Positions 1-7,381 of a stretch of 12,580 nucleotides of DNA are shown here, one piece after another (position 1 is the first letter of the stretch; each line of letters starts with the position of its first letter). Source of the DNA: DATNFP01 sp035606335 (GTDB lineage Bacteria; Bacteroidota; Bacteroidia; Chitinophagales; Chitinophagaceae); assembly GCA_035606335.1 (NCBI GenBank), contig DATNFP010000041.1:1-12580 (forward strand), in the 5' to 3' direction. The position numbers and the translations under genes were made by a program. Below the pieces are notes generated by a model. The model did not search any database. It saw nothing but the letters and a program-made list of their open reading frames with translations, and was not told where the DNA came from.

Positions 1-903
1 AGATGCAGTAGGATATTCTCCGCACAAATGCTTGAATGTAGCCTGGCTTGTTTTATTAAATGTTCTGCTTTGCAATGCTTCGTAAAAGGCGCGATTGCGC
101 TCATCACCATTTATACCCAGCATTACCAAATCTATTTCAGAAATTGAGATACCTGATCTTTCTAGAAAAAGATTAAGCTTACTTAATGCTACTTTTTTTT
201 CAGAGGTAGTAAAAATAAAAGTGTCCCTGATCTGCAAATGAGATCTTGCAGCAGGCTCACCAGATAAAAGAAAGAAAGCAGCGCCCTCACCACCAATGCT
301 TCCTAAAAAATTACTACGAGTGATGTCACGCGGTGTGGCGGGGGTTTTTCTATATACATTGCCCGCCTGCAATAAACTTTTGGTAATTTCAGTAAGCTCG
401 TCTATCCCCCCTGTCAATATTGTCTCACCAGGATGATCATTCAAGTATAATTGTGCATTGACAACTGCATGTTCAAAAGAGTGACCACGATGAACATAGG
501 TAATATTATGGCCATGACAACCGGACAATAGAGCGATCTGACCTGCCACTGTGTTATGGGTGGACTGGATGAAAGATGTAGGAGTAAGCATCTGTTCATC
601 CTGTGCAATCATTTTTACAAGGAACTGCTCCGTATCATTTAGGCAACCTAATGCCGTTCCTACAGATAGGGCATCAGGCTTTTCAAGGCCAGCCTGTTGC
701 ATGCAGATCCTGGATGCACCGATGCCCATGCGCACAACTTTGCTCATTCGCCTTAGCTGCATGGGTGGTATTACATCTTTGTAATCCGGCTCTATTGCAA
801 GCAGCTGGTCGGTGTTATAAGAAGGTGCTGATGCGAGAAAATCATTATTGCTATTATTCCCCTGCGCGCTGATAATTCCTGTTCCGTTTATATACAGCTC
901 CAT
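1..903 (-). CDS. Ketosynthase-fold, chain-length-factor-like protein of a flexirubin/aryl-polyene operon (partial, C-terminus beyond window)
   Basis: This open frame begins at an ATG (901-903) and stays open for 301 codons to the left window edge, so the C-terminus is missing. The order of motifs follows the beta-ketoacyl-ACP synthase fold: an STHNTVAGQIA segment (residues 114-124), then the nucleophile-elbow region, a GGID segment (165-168), and GGEGAAFFLL (204-213). The catalytic residues are not conserved. The elbow reads VHRGHSFE (137-144), with His141 where Cys is expected. The usual HGTGT region reads LGINGDE (262-268), and the second His region reads KHLCGEY (291-297), with Glu at the His position. 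This pattern resembles chain-length factors that pair with an active ketosynthase. Only one base separates its ATG from the stop of the upstream ketosynthase, which fits translational coupling and a heterodimer. The role is inferred from fold and context; the alignment was made by eye. Confidence 0.8.
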   Translation of the reverse strand, partial: MELYINGTGIISAQGNNSNNDFLASAPSYNTDQLLAIEPDYKDVIPPMQLRRMSKVVRMGIGASRICMQQAGLEKPDALSVGTALGCLNDTEQFLVKMIAQDEQMLTPTSFIQSTHNTVAGQIALLSGCHGHNITYVHRGHSFEHAVVNAQLYLNDHPGETILTGGIDELTEITKSLLQAGNVYRKTPATPRDITRSNFLGSIGGEGAAFFLLSGEPAARSHLQIRDTFIFTTSEKKVALSKLNLFLERSGISISEIDLVMLGINGDERNRAFYEALQSRTFNKTSQATFKHLCGEYPTAS

Positions 904-904
904 A

Positions 905-2101
905 TCAGCATTTTGAAAAAATAAGAGAAGAGCAATTGCCACCAAAACCAAATGAATTGGAAAGAACATTACGAATATTCAAACCCGTTTTCAATTCAGT
1001 AGTTGGGTGCCATGAAATATCATCCATTGGCGTTTCCCATCTTAGATTCGGGAATACCACACCATGTTGTATGCTTAATACGCTGAAAACTGCTTCTACC
1101 CCTCCTGATGCGCCTAATGTGTGCCCTGTGAATGCTTTTGTAGAAGAGGCCATAGGTATATTGTTGCCAAATATTGTTTCTATCGCTTTTCCTTCGGAGC
1201 TATCATTGTTTTCTGTACCTGTTCCATGCAGATTGATGTAATCGATATCGGCAGCATTTATTCCTGCCTTATTCAATGCTCCTTGTATCGCCAGTATATT
1301 TCCCGTGCCTTCGGGTGAAGAAGCTGTTTGATGATATGCATCATTTGCATTGGCATATCCGCTAACAGTACAAATCGGTGCCGCGTTCAACTGTTTTAAG
1401 GCACGCTCATTTGCTAACACTATATAGCCCGCACCCTCACCAAGATTAAGACCACGCCTGTTCTTATCAAATGGCTGACAAGGCTGCTTATCCAATATCA
1501 TCAGGGTATTAAAACCATTCAAAGTAAAACGTATAAGGCCATCGGTACCACCCGCCACAGCAACATCAATCATATTATTAGCTATCATTTGCGCAGCCAT
1601 CATAATACTATTTGCAGAAGACGAGCAAGCTGTACTGATGGTAGTAGTAAAATCCGAAAAACGGAAATGTTTGCTTACTAATTCCGTTACTGCACCACAT
1701 TCATGATACATCACCTGCTGCAGATTTGCAGGATGTTGCCCTTTTTTATAAGTTTTGAAAAAAATTTCAGTGAGATCCATGCCACCATTTGTGGAGGCGG
1801 AAAAAAATCCGGTACGTAGTCCTGTAGACTTTTTTTCAAAGGGCTTCCATGCTTCCTTAACTGCGGCCGCACTTAGCAAAGCTGTCCTTGGCCAATATTT
1901 GCCGGAGCCGGATATAGCTGCTAATTCCTGATTAGATCTTTTCACTTCACCCACAGGCAAAGTATCTTTCCAAAAAGTTTCAAGATATTCTGCTTTGCTT
2001 ATACCACTTTTGCATGATACTAATGAATCCAGGCAGGAACTTGTATCATCTCCTATAGCAGTAATAATTCCAGTATTTACCACATAGGCTGTTTGTCTCA
2101 T
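905..2101 (-). CDS. Beta-ketoacyl-ACP synthase (FabF/KAS II-like), condensing enzyme of the pigment operon
   Basis: A 398-residue protein, about the usual FabF length (410). It should catalyse decarboxylative condensation of malonyl-ACP onto a growing acyl chain in the cytoplasm. All catalytic elements are visible: STACSSS with nucleophile Cys159, LHGTGT with His292, and a TKAFTGHTLGA segment with Lys322 and His327. The glycine-rich NSFGFGGNCS tail (382-391) closes the fold. The ATG overlaps the stop of the preceding small ORF as ATGA, and the stop lies one base before the ATG of the catalytically dead partner. Both arrangements point to tight co-expression. Together with that partner it resembles the ketosynthase/chain-length-factor pairs of aryl-polyene and flexirubin pathways. 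A role in ordinary fatty-acid synthesis is less likely, because the neighbours are a halogenase and a methyltransferase rather than fab genes. Confidence 0.92.
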   Translation of the reverse strand: MRQTAYVVNTGIITAIGDDTSSCLDSLVSCKSGISKAEYLETFWKDTLPVGEVKRSNQELAAISGSGKYWPRTALLSAAAVKEAWKPFEKKSTGLRTGFFSASTNGGMDLTEIFFKTYKKGQHPANLQQVMYHECGAVTELVSKHFRFSDFTTTISTACSSSANSIMMAAQMIANNMIDVAVAGGTDGLIRFTLNGFNTLMILDKQPCQPFDKNRRGLNLGEGAGYIVLANERALKQLNAAPICTVSGYANANDAYHQTASSPEGTGNILAIQGALNKAGINAADIDYINLHGTGTENNDSSEGKAIETIFGNNIPMASSTKAFTGHTLGASGGVEAVFSVLSIQHGVVFPNLRWETPMDDISWHPTTELKTGLNIRNVLSNSFGFGGNCSSLIFSKC

Positions 2102-2352
2102 CTAATGCTTTTATTAGCTGAGCTAAATGTAACACTTGAAAAGGGAGAATTGTTCCGGTGAGACGAGCGGCCGTCAGGATTTTTTTGAGACCTGACATTA
2201 ATGATGTCGTAAGATGTAAATTCAATATCCGACACCGGACCGACACAAGGAATGAATGTGGCTAACTCTATGTTGCGAAGTTCTCTTTCTTCACTCAGTC
2301 TCTGGCGAATTGTTCTTAAATGCCAGGGTTTTATTAGACGCAACTTTTTCAT
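2098..2352 (-). CDS. Small protein of unknown function between two ketosynthase-like genes (84 aa)
   Basis: I do not recognise this protein. It runs from an ATG with a GAGAGA purine stretch three bases upstream to a TGA that overlaps the ketosynthase ATG by four bases (ATGA). The first 25 or so residues are strongly basic and look helical (MKKLRLIKPWHLRTIRQRL). A hydrophobic patch with Pro and Cys (FIPCVGPVSDIEF, 33-45) follows, and the C-terminal third is polar and rich in Ser, Asn and Arg. No signal peptide or membrane segment is visible. It fills the space between the 202-aa ketosynthase-like gene (40-nt gap) and the active ketosynthase, which supports a real operon member. It could instead be a short translated leader that couples ketosynthase translation, or a decayed remnant. 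No other frame here gives a better candidate. Confidence 0.5.
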   Translation of the reverse strand: MKKLRLIKPWHLRTIRQRLSEERELRNIELATFIPCVGPVSDIEFTSYDIINVRSQKNPDGRSSHRNNSPFSSVTFSSANKSIR

Positions 2353-2392
2353 TTATCTCTCGAAAAAAATGTTGTTTTTTTATTATTGTTTA

Positions 2393-3001
2393 CTAATTCT
2401 TATACAGTTTCTGCATTGTTGCAGGTGATAATATTAAACCATTTTCATTTTTAGTGACCCAAAACAAGCATATATCATGTTCTTCATCTGCTATATCCAC
2501 CCAGCCACAAATACATGCTTTCATACCCCTGTTTTCTATTAAGTCATTCACCCAAAAGCAAAGCTCATCAGTATCGAACCTCTCGCTTATCAGGCAGGTT
2601 TGCTCGCCTTTGAATCCGTGTCTTATACATATCTCTCCCAGCATGATGTTTGGGAGGGTATATACAAAAAGTGCCGGACTTGGGAAATTTGTTATAGTGT
2701 TACTATACTTTTTATCTACATCCAGGCATCCGTGCGACGACGCAAGTACTACTCCGATCTCATCTTTTTGCAACCCATTATACAGAAACTCATCATTGTT
2801 TTTCAATAAGTATTCTGCGCTAATCCATGCCCATTTGCATAAAATATCCATTTTAAAAAACTTTGGATAATTATATGATAATTCAATATAAAGATCTTCG
2901 GGGCGGGAGGTCTCTTTCTTGCTTAAAGATACTAAGGGAACACCATTTCTGGCTGTTATCTGCCTGTTAATGAGTACGTTATGACTAATACTTAGCTTCA
3001 C
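2393..3001 (-). CDS. Half-length ketosynthase-like protein lacking the catalytic cysteine
   Basis: The 202-residue product covers only the N-terminal half of a ketosynthase fold. The segment SPALFVYTLPNIMLGEICIRHGFKGE (108-133, read in two pieces: SPALFVYTLPNIM and LGEICIRHGFKGE) matches the region just before the ketosynthase nucleophile elbow. The elbow itself reads ISERFDTDE (138-146), with Phe142 at the expected Cys position. The next strand, KACICGWVDI (161-170), matches the strand that usually reads ALAGGAE. There is no HGTGT half, and the protein ends naturally at TAG. Translation starts at GTG: an in-frame TAG lies just upstream, no in-frame ATG occurs before residue 51, and GAGGG sits two bases before the GTG. 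It lies 28 nt after the halogenase gene. It cannot condense by the normal mechanism, so a structural, scaffolding or acyl-carrier-binding role is plausible but unproven. Confidence 0.75.
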   Translation of the reverse strand: MKLSISHNVLINRQITARNGVPLVSLSKKETSRPEDLYIELSYNYPKFFKMDILCKWAWISAEYLLKNNDEFLYNGLQKDEIGVVLASSHGCLDVDKKYSNTITNFPSPALFVYTLPNIMLGEICIRHGFKGEQTCLISERFDTDELCFWVNDLIENRGMKACICGWVDIADEEHDICLFWVTKNENGLILSPATMQKLYKN

Positions 3002-3029
3002 TTCCCTCTATATATATCAAATTACATGC

Positions 3030-4295
3030 CTAATTTTTGGCATTTATAGCATGCTTTCTCTCACTCACAGCATGCATATATCGGCTCAAAGTACGCAGAT
3101 TTTTTTCATGATTCCTAACAAAAGGATTAGAAAGGTCCCATACGTAACCCGCTAATATTGAACATATTTTTGATTTGTTATCCGGATCAGGTTCTTCGGT
3201 AAAAAAGATATTAAATAGATCTCCATTATACCATGCGTTCACATAAGTTCTAAACACATCTATCCCCCGCCTCATAAAATCTGCATAGCCATTTTCCCAA
3301 TTTACCTCCTCACCTTTCAAATGCTTAATTACTAAGTTAGCTGCTGTTTGAGCTGATACCGATGCTAATGTGACACCTGAGGAGAATATGGGATCGAGAA
3401 ATTCTGTTACATTACCTGTAAGTACAAATCCTTTTCCGTAAAATGTGTCGGTGGTTGAGCTCCAACTTTGTAAAGTGCGTGGCTCGTTCCATACGAGGGT
3501 TGTATCTTTAAAACGATCGGCTAATATAGGTTGGTCGGCAAGAAGCTTTCTGAATTTTTCTTCAGAAGTGCCTGTATATTGATCAAAAAATTCAGGATCT
3601 CCAACGTAACCTACCGAAGTATTTTCATTTGAAAAAGGTATCACCCATATCCACGTTTTGGGGTTATGCACACAGATTATGATCCTGTTTGGCTCATAAG
3701 CATCGCTTCGTTTTTCATCTGTAAGATGACAGAACATAGCCCTGCGCACAGGCTGATTGGATGGTTTATCCAGGCCAAATAATCTTGGTATCACTCTTCC
3801 GTAGCCACTGCCATCTACAATAAAGCGTGCTTTTATAGTTTCCAGGCTACCATCCTTCATCTTCACAGTCGTCAGCGAATGGTCATCAAATATCTGAATG
3901 TTTATTACTTCTGTTTCATATTGTACAGAAATACCCTTACGTTCACATTCATCGGCAAGAACTTTGTCGAATTCGGCACGTGGCACCTGCCATGTATGAC
4001 CCCAACCCGGTGTATATTGTTTATCAAAATTGAAATCACAAATATGATCGCCCATTACAAACTTAGCCCCATCCTTTCTCTGAAAATGTTTTGCTTCAAT
4101 GGCATCAATAAAATCAGCTTCTTTCATTGCTTCCATGCAACGAGGCAAAAAACTTTCTCCGATTACAAAACGAGGGAAAAGAGTCTTTTCGACTATTTGT
4201 ACAGATATTCCTGAACGATGCATAATAGATGCTGCGATTGTTCCTGACGGTCCGGCGCCAATTACCAATACATCCACTTCTTTATTTAAGCTCAT
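3030..4295 (-). CDS. FAD-dependent halogenase-family oxidoreductase (tryptophan-halogenase-like) of the pigment operon
   Basis: A 421-residue flavoprotein when started at the ATG at 4293-4295; a TTG 18 bases further upstream would add six residues but lacks a convincing ribosome site. Visible elements are the FAD-binding GAGPSG (13-18), GES (46-48), a KDGAKF stretch whose Lys74 is a candidate catalytic lysine, the WxWxIP signature as WIWVIP (215-220), and FLDPIFSSG (299-307), which fits the F-x2-P-x2-S-x-G pattern of flavin-dependent halogenases. In the family these enzymes use FADH2, O2 and chloride or bromide to halogenate an aromatic ring, often on a carrier-protein-bound substrate. Chlorinated flexirubins are known, so ring chlorination of the pigment is a reasonable inference. 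An unrelated reductase or hydroxylase function within the same superfamily remains possible. The gap to the upstream methyltransferase stop is 27 nt. Confidence 0.82.
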   Translation of the reverse strand: MSLNKEVDVLVIGAGPSGTIAASIMHRSGISVQIVEKTLFPRFVIGESFLPRCMEAMKEADFIDAIEAKHFQRKDGAKFVMGDHICDFNFDKQYTPGWGHTWQVPRAEFDKVLADECERKGISVQYETEVINIQIFDDHSLTTVKMKDGSLETIKARFIVDGSGYGRVIPRLFGLDKPSNQPVRRAMFCHLTDEKRSDAYEPNRIIICVHNPKTWIWVIPFSNENTSVGYVGDPEFFDQYTGTSEEKFRKLLADQPILADRFKDTTLVWNEPRTLQSWSSTTDTFYGKGFVLTGNVTEFLDPIFSSGVTLASVSAQTAANLVIKHLKGEEVNWENGYADFMRRGIDVFRTYVNAWYNGDLFNIFFTEEPDPDNKSKICSILAGYVWDLSNPFVRNHEKNLRTLSRYMHAVSERKHAINAKN

Positions 4296-4322
4296 AATGC
4301 TTTTTATTTGCAATATTGAAGG

Positions 4323-5420
4323 TTATTTTTTGCGCAATTCAAGTATGGTGTGAGTCAACCCAACATCATCGATCTCTCTTATCAAATCAAATCCTGCTTT
4401 TTCTATAAATTCAAAATACAGCCGGCTATCGTATAGCTGGCTATTCCCGTTTGCCATTGTTGTAAAATATAACGATGTCATTTGAAGGCTAAATGCAGAT
4501 GTTTCAAAGCGCTGGCGATCCCAAAAAGTTTCGTTGATAAATATGCGCCCATCGTCTGATAAAGCATCGTGACACTTACGCAAAATAAAAATTATCTCTT
4601 CATCTGCAAAACAATCAAGGAACTGGCTCATCCAGATCACATCGTAATTTTTTGGAAGTACGATATCATGCTGCAATATGTTCAACGGGTAATAGCTAAC
4701 CCTATCCTGGTAGCCTAATGCCTCAATATTTTTCTTTGCAATATTTATTACTTCGGGCATATCGGCAATGCCCACATGTACATCTTTATCATGCTCAAGA
4801 CATAATTGCGCCCATTTCCCTGTATTGCCACCTATGTCCAATATTTTTTTCGGAGCACTCTCAAATACCAATGGTATTGCTTCTGGAAAAACATTATCCG
4901 AGTAATAATGATCGAAAGCAAACCAGCTTGTTTTAGCAGGTTCCAGAAGGTGAAAAAGTCCCTGATAAATAGTATCCCAATTGCCCAGGTGCTTTAAGCC
5001 CCGCGGTTTCCCATCCACCAGAGACTGCTTCATATCCAAAGCGCCTTCGGCACAGATGTCGCGCATAAAATCAGTATTTACACGCGTCATCGCATTATTT
5101 AAAAAAATATGGCCTGTCTTAGCCAAAAAGTATTTATTGTCTTTTCTATACAATAACCCTATCCCTAAGCCGGCCTCCATCAGCACACGTACTGCATAGT
5201 TGGACATGCCTGCTTTTTCCTGTACTTCGTCTATTGTAGCACCTATGTTCCTGGCTTCCTCTATATGATTAAGAATACCGCTATCGCGCATAATTACAGA
5301 AGCCTGAAATACATAGGGAGCAAATGCTATAAACTGTGCCTGGGCAATAGCTTCGAGTGCAGTTTTTTTATCTTCTTCGAATAATGATTTCTTTGTTGTC
5401 TTTTCAGGAGTGCCCAACAT
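4323..5420 (-). CDS. Class I SAM-dependent methyltransferase with N-terminal winged-helix domain
   Basis: A 365-residue protein laid out like plant and polyketide O-methyltransferases. An N-terminal helical/winged-helix dimerisation domain (about 25-110, including TIDEVQEKAGMSNYAVRVLME in two parts, 62-82) is followed by a Rossmann methyltransferase domain. Motif I is LDIGGNTGKW (194-203), Asp220 in GIADMPEV is the likely ribose-binding acid, and VIWMSQFLDCF (261-271) is the post-I/motif IV strand. It is the first gene of the minus-strand pigment operon and precedes the halogenase by 27 nt. Flexirubin-type pigments carry a methyl group on the phenolic ring, so it may methylate the aromatic head on carbon or oxygen; the sequence does not decide which. 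The ATG at 5418-5420 follows a 128-nt spacer after the cytochrome gene, which probably holds the operon promoter. Confidence 0.85.
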   Translation of the reverse strand: MLGTPEKTTKKSLFEEDKKTALEAIAQAQFIAFAPYVFQASVIMRDSGILNHIEEARNIGATIDEVQEKAGMSNYAVRVLMEAGLGIGLLYRKDNKYFLAKTGHIFLNNAMTRVNTDFMRDICAEGALDMKQSLVDGKPRGLKHLGNWDTIYQGLFHLLEPAKTSWFAFDHYYSDNVFPEAIPLVFESAPKKILDIGGNTGKWAQLCLEHDKDVHVGIADMPEVINIAKKNIEALGYQDRVSYYPLNILQHDIVLPKNYDVIWMSQFLDCFADEEIIFILRKCHDALSDDGRIFINETFWDRQRFETSAFSLQMTSLYFTTMANGNSQLYDSRLYFEFIEKAGFDLIREIDDVGLTHTILELRKK

Positions 5421-5475
5421 AATTAATGATAAGATAAATTGTATTTTAAAAACACAACTTATAAATGATTATAAA

Positions 5476-5487
5476 ATAGATATCTAT
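5476..5487. promoter_or_regulatory. 12-bp perfect palindrome in the spacer upstream of the pigment operon
   Basis: The spacer between the cytochrome gene and the methyltransferase start (5421-5548) contains ATAGATATCTAT, a perfect 12-bp palindrome 56 bases before the methyltransferase ATG. A site of this size and position could be an operator for a dimeric regulator. The surroundings are very AT-rich, so a chance occurrence is also plausible. The spacer shows no clear TAnnTTTG box; the best candidate, TATCTTAT about 10 bases before the ATG, is two mismatches off. Confidence 0.25.
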
Positions 5488-5548
5488 GAATGTTTGCAAT
5501 ATACGGTAAACTATTAAAAATGTGGCCCATTTGAATAATGACATCATG

Positions 5549-5938
5549 CTAATCCTGCCCTTTATAAATATACGCAAGTATATCATTTATATCCTTGTCG
5601 CTAAGATTCGGGAAGGAAGGCATTGCAGCCTGATTCCAGTCTGTAAACAGTTTGGAAGCATAAGCATTTTGCTTGCTGTTTATTATTTGCTGAGAGTTCT
5701 TTATAAACGATTTTACTTGTGTTGTATCATTGTTCCAACGGCTTACTACACCCGTAAGTTTAGGGCCCATTTTGTCCTGATTTATAGAATGGCATTGTGA
5801 ACAGTTGTTCACGAAAAGCTGTTTGCCATTATCTTCAGGTGTGGTTTGATTTCCAGCACTACCATTACTTTGTTGGCTTTGTCCACAGGCAACCAATAAC
5901 AATGCAATTGCCACAAAAGAGAAGATGCTTCGTTTCAT
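5549..5938 (-). CDS. Class I c-type cytochrome, predicted lipoprotein
   Basis: A 129-residue protein with a lipoprotein signal peptide: basic MKR, a hydrophobic stretch, then the lipobox LVAC with Cys18 as the acylated residue. A polar Gln/Ser/Asn linker (19-38) leads into a single cytochrome c domain. The heme site is CSQCH (46-50) and the likely axial methionine is Met106 in AAMPSFP, followed by the C-terminal helix LSDKDINDILAYIYKG. It should carry electrons as a small membrane-anchored protein on the periplasmic side. No acidic export signal follows Cys18, which argues against surface display. The start is 15 nt after the lepB stop on the same strand, so co-transcription is likely, although a functional link to signal peptidase is not evident. 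The redox partner cannot be told from this window. Confidence 0.9.
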   Translation of the reverse strand: MKRSIFSFVAIALLLVACGQSQQSNGSAGNQTTPEDNGKQLFVNNCSQCHSINQDKMGPKLTGVVSRWNNDTTQVKSFIKNSQQIINSKQNAYASKLFTDWNQAAMPSFPNLSDKDINDILAYIYKGQD

Positions 5939-5953
5939 AAAATATGTTATTTT

Positions 5954-7150
5954 TTATCTTTCTAATGAATGAATACTGTGGAACAAACGTTTCCACCGCA
6001 TGTCCCGGAACATGCTTTCACCATAGCTTAGCCATATTAACCATGCTTTGCCAACAATATGGTCTTCAGGCACAAAACCCCAGTAGCGTGAATCTGCAGA
6101 ATTATGCCTGTTGTCGCCCATCATCCAGTAATAATCCATCTTAAAAGTATAAGTATTGGTTTCTTTACCATTAATGATGAATTTGCCGTTCCGCTCTTCC
6201 AGCTTATTATGCTCATAGCTTCCTATAACACGGCTATAGATGGAAATGTTTTTCGGTGTGAGAGTAATTGTTGTTCCTTTTTTAGGAATGGTTATAGGGC
6301 CATAATTATCCATATTCCATTTGTAATTGACTGTATCGAAAGGATATACCCACATATCCGGACGAGGCACTACCATGCCCGCCGGTTCGTAATAAAGTCT
6401 TACCCCTATAACTCCCGGTTGCTTTTTTACAATATCTACTTCATCGTTTTCTAAATTGTATAAATACTCCTTCTCGCCTATTCTTTCGGGCTGCTCTATA
6501 TTATATTGTTGAACAAGGCCAGGAGATAACGGGTGCCCATCCGTTGTTACAATATAATCCGTTTTGGAATGAGGGAACAGTGTATTTGGTTTGCCATTCA
6601 CATATACTCTTGTGTTTTTTATTTCTATAACATCTCCCGGAATACCAATGCAACGCTTGATGTAGTTTTCCTTTTTGTCTACAGGTCGGGTTATTACCGT
6701 GTATTTGCTCAAAACATTGGCACGTCCAAACAAGCGGCAAAGTGAATAATAATCTTCCTGCTGCTCCATTTCCAGTGCTACTGTGTCGCCCGCGGGGAAA
6801 TTAAAAACCACAACATCATTACGTTGCACCGGGCTGAAGCCTGGCAAGCGATGGTATTTTAATTCTACTGCTTCTGTATAAGATTTATATCCGAAAATAG
6901 AATTATGCACTAAGGGTATTGCTATTGGCGTCATTGGTACACGTGGTCCATAAGCCAACTTACTCACAAATAAGTAATCATTGACAAGCAGGGTATTTTC
7001 CATTGAGCCTGTGGGAATGGTGTAGGCCTCTACTATAAAAGTGCGGATAAGGGTGGCAGCGATGACAGCAAAAATGGCAGCATCAAGCCATTCACGCCAT
7101 ATAGGTTTTCTCTTTATTTTGGCTCTGTTTTCCCTTTCCGAAGATGCCAT
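5954..7150 (-). CDS. lepB: Signal peptidase I
   Basis: A 398-residue membrane protease that removes signal peptides from exported proteins. The N-terminus is basic (RENRAKIKRK) and is followed by one membrane segment (about 23-41). The catalytic Ser49 lies in PTGSMENTLL and the general-base Lys165 in YIKRCIGIPGD. The GDNRHNSADSR box (345-355) and a short VGKAWLIWLSYG tail complete the family motifs. The spacing is unusual next to E. coli LepB: 116 residues separate Ser and Lys, and 180 separate Lys from the GDN box, so there are two large periplasmic insertions. Unlike E. coli LepB it has a single N-terminal membrane segment. Enlarged forms of this kind occur in Bacteroidota. A -7 box lies 20 bases upstream of the ATG. 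Confidence 0.95.
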   Translation of the reverse strand: MASSERENRAKIKRKPIWREWLDAAIFAVIAATLIRTFIVEAYTIPTGSMENTLLVNDYLFVSKLAYGPRVPMTPIAIPLVHNSIFGYKSYTEAVELKYHRLPGFSPVQRNDVVVFNFPAGDTVALEMEQQEDYYSLCRLFGRANVLSKYTVITRPVDKKENYIKRCIGIPGDVIEIKNTRVYVNGKPNTLFPHSKTDYIVTTDGHPLSPGLVQQYNIEQPERIGEKEYLYNLENDEVDIVKKQPGVIGVRLYYEPAGMVVPRPDMWVYPFDTVNYKWNMDNYGPITIPKKGTTITLTPKNISIYSRVIGSYEHNKLEERNGKFIINGKETNTYTFKMDYYWMMGDNRHNSADSRYWGFVPEDHIVGKAWLIWLSYGESMFRDMRWKRLFHSIHSLER

Positions 7151-7169
7151 TAAGAATAAATATAAGTGC

Positions 7170-7177
7170 CAAAAGTA
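7170..7177 (-). promoter_or_regulatory. Predicted -7 box (TAnnTTTG) of the lepB promoter
   Basis: On the minus strand this reads TACTTTTG, an exact match to the Bacteroidota -7 consensus TAnnTTTG, 19 bases before the lepB ATG. No good TTTG is found at the expected -33 distance, so the call rests on the -7 box and position only. It would give a leader of roughly 10-15 nt. Confidence 0.4.
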
Positions 7178-7337
7178 GCAACCTTCATCAATAATTCACT
7201 ATATCGTTTTACATAACATGTTTTTTATTTCCTGTTCATAAGCTAAAATTTTTATATGGCTTATTTTTATAGAGCTAAGGATTGCAGCACTTCTCATCAA
7301 TGTATCTGTTTACAAGCTGTTCCCATACATTAAGAAA

Positions 7338-7367
7338 TTGAGCTATTGGCCAATTATTCCTATTTTG
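7338..7367 (+). promoter_or_regulatory. Predicted kmo promoter (-33 TTG, -7 TATTTTG)
   Basis: TTG at 7338-7340 and TATTTTG at 7361-7367 are 20 bases apart, close to the Bacteroidota -33/-7 arrangement (TTTG, 19-21 bp, TAnnTTTG); the -7 box is one base short of consensus. The kmo ATG lies 14 bases downstream. If this is the promoter, the in-frame TTG at 7346 falls inside it and cannot be the start codon. The remainder of the 7151-7381 spacer is AT-rich and shows no gene. Confidence 0.4.
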
Positions 7368-7381
7368 CCGCAAAAACACTG

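Noticed and set aside
193..200. Run of eight T residues as a possible frameshift site in the partial gene
   Set aside because: The frame continues without disruption on both sides and the ketosynthase-like pattern stays in register.
551..872. Two plus-strand frames opposite the chain-length-factor-like gene
   Set aside because: They are antisense shadows of a strongly conserved ketosynthase-fold frame and have Cys/Ser-rich unstructured composition.
2046..2246. 66-codon minus-strand frame overlapping the small ORF and the ketosynthase start
   Set aside because: It runs out of frame through the first codons of the ketosynthase and has no domain resemblance; the 84-codon frame is better placed.
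4296..4313. TTG start six codons upstream of the halogenase ATG
   Set aside because: No ribosome-binding sequence precedes it, and the ATG places the GAGPSG motif at the normal distance from the N-terminus.
7178..7337. Possible small RNA or tRNA in the lepB-kmo spacer
   Set aside because: The sequence is AT-rich with no cloverleaf, no conserved RNA motif that I recognise, and no strong hairpin with a T run.
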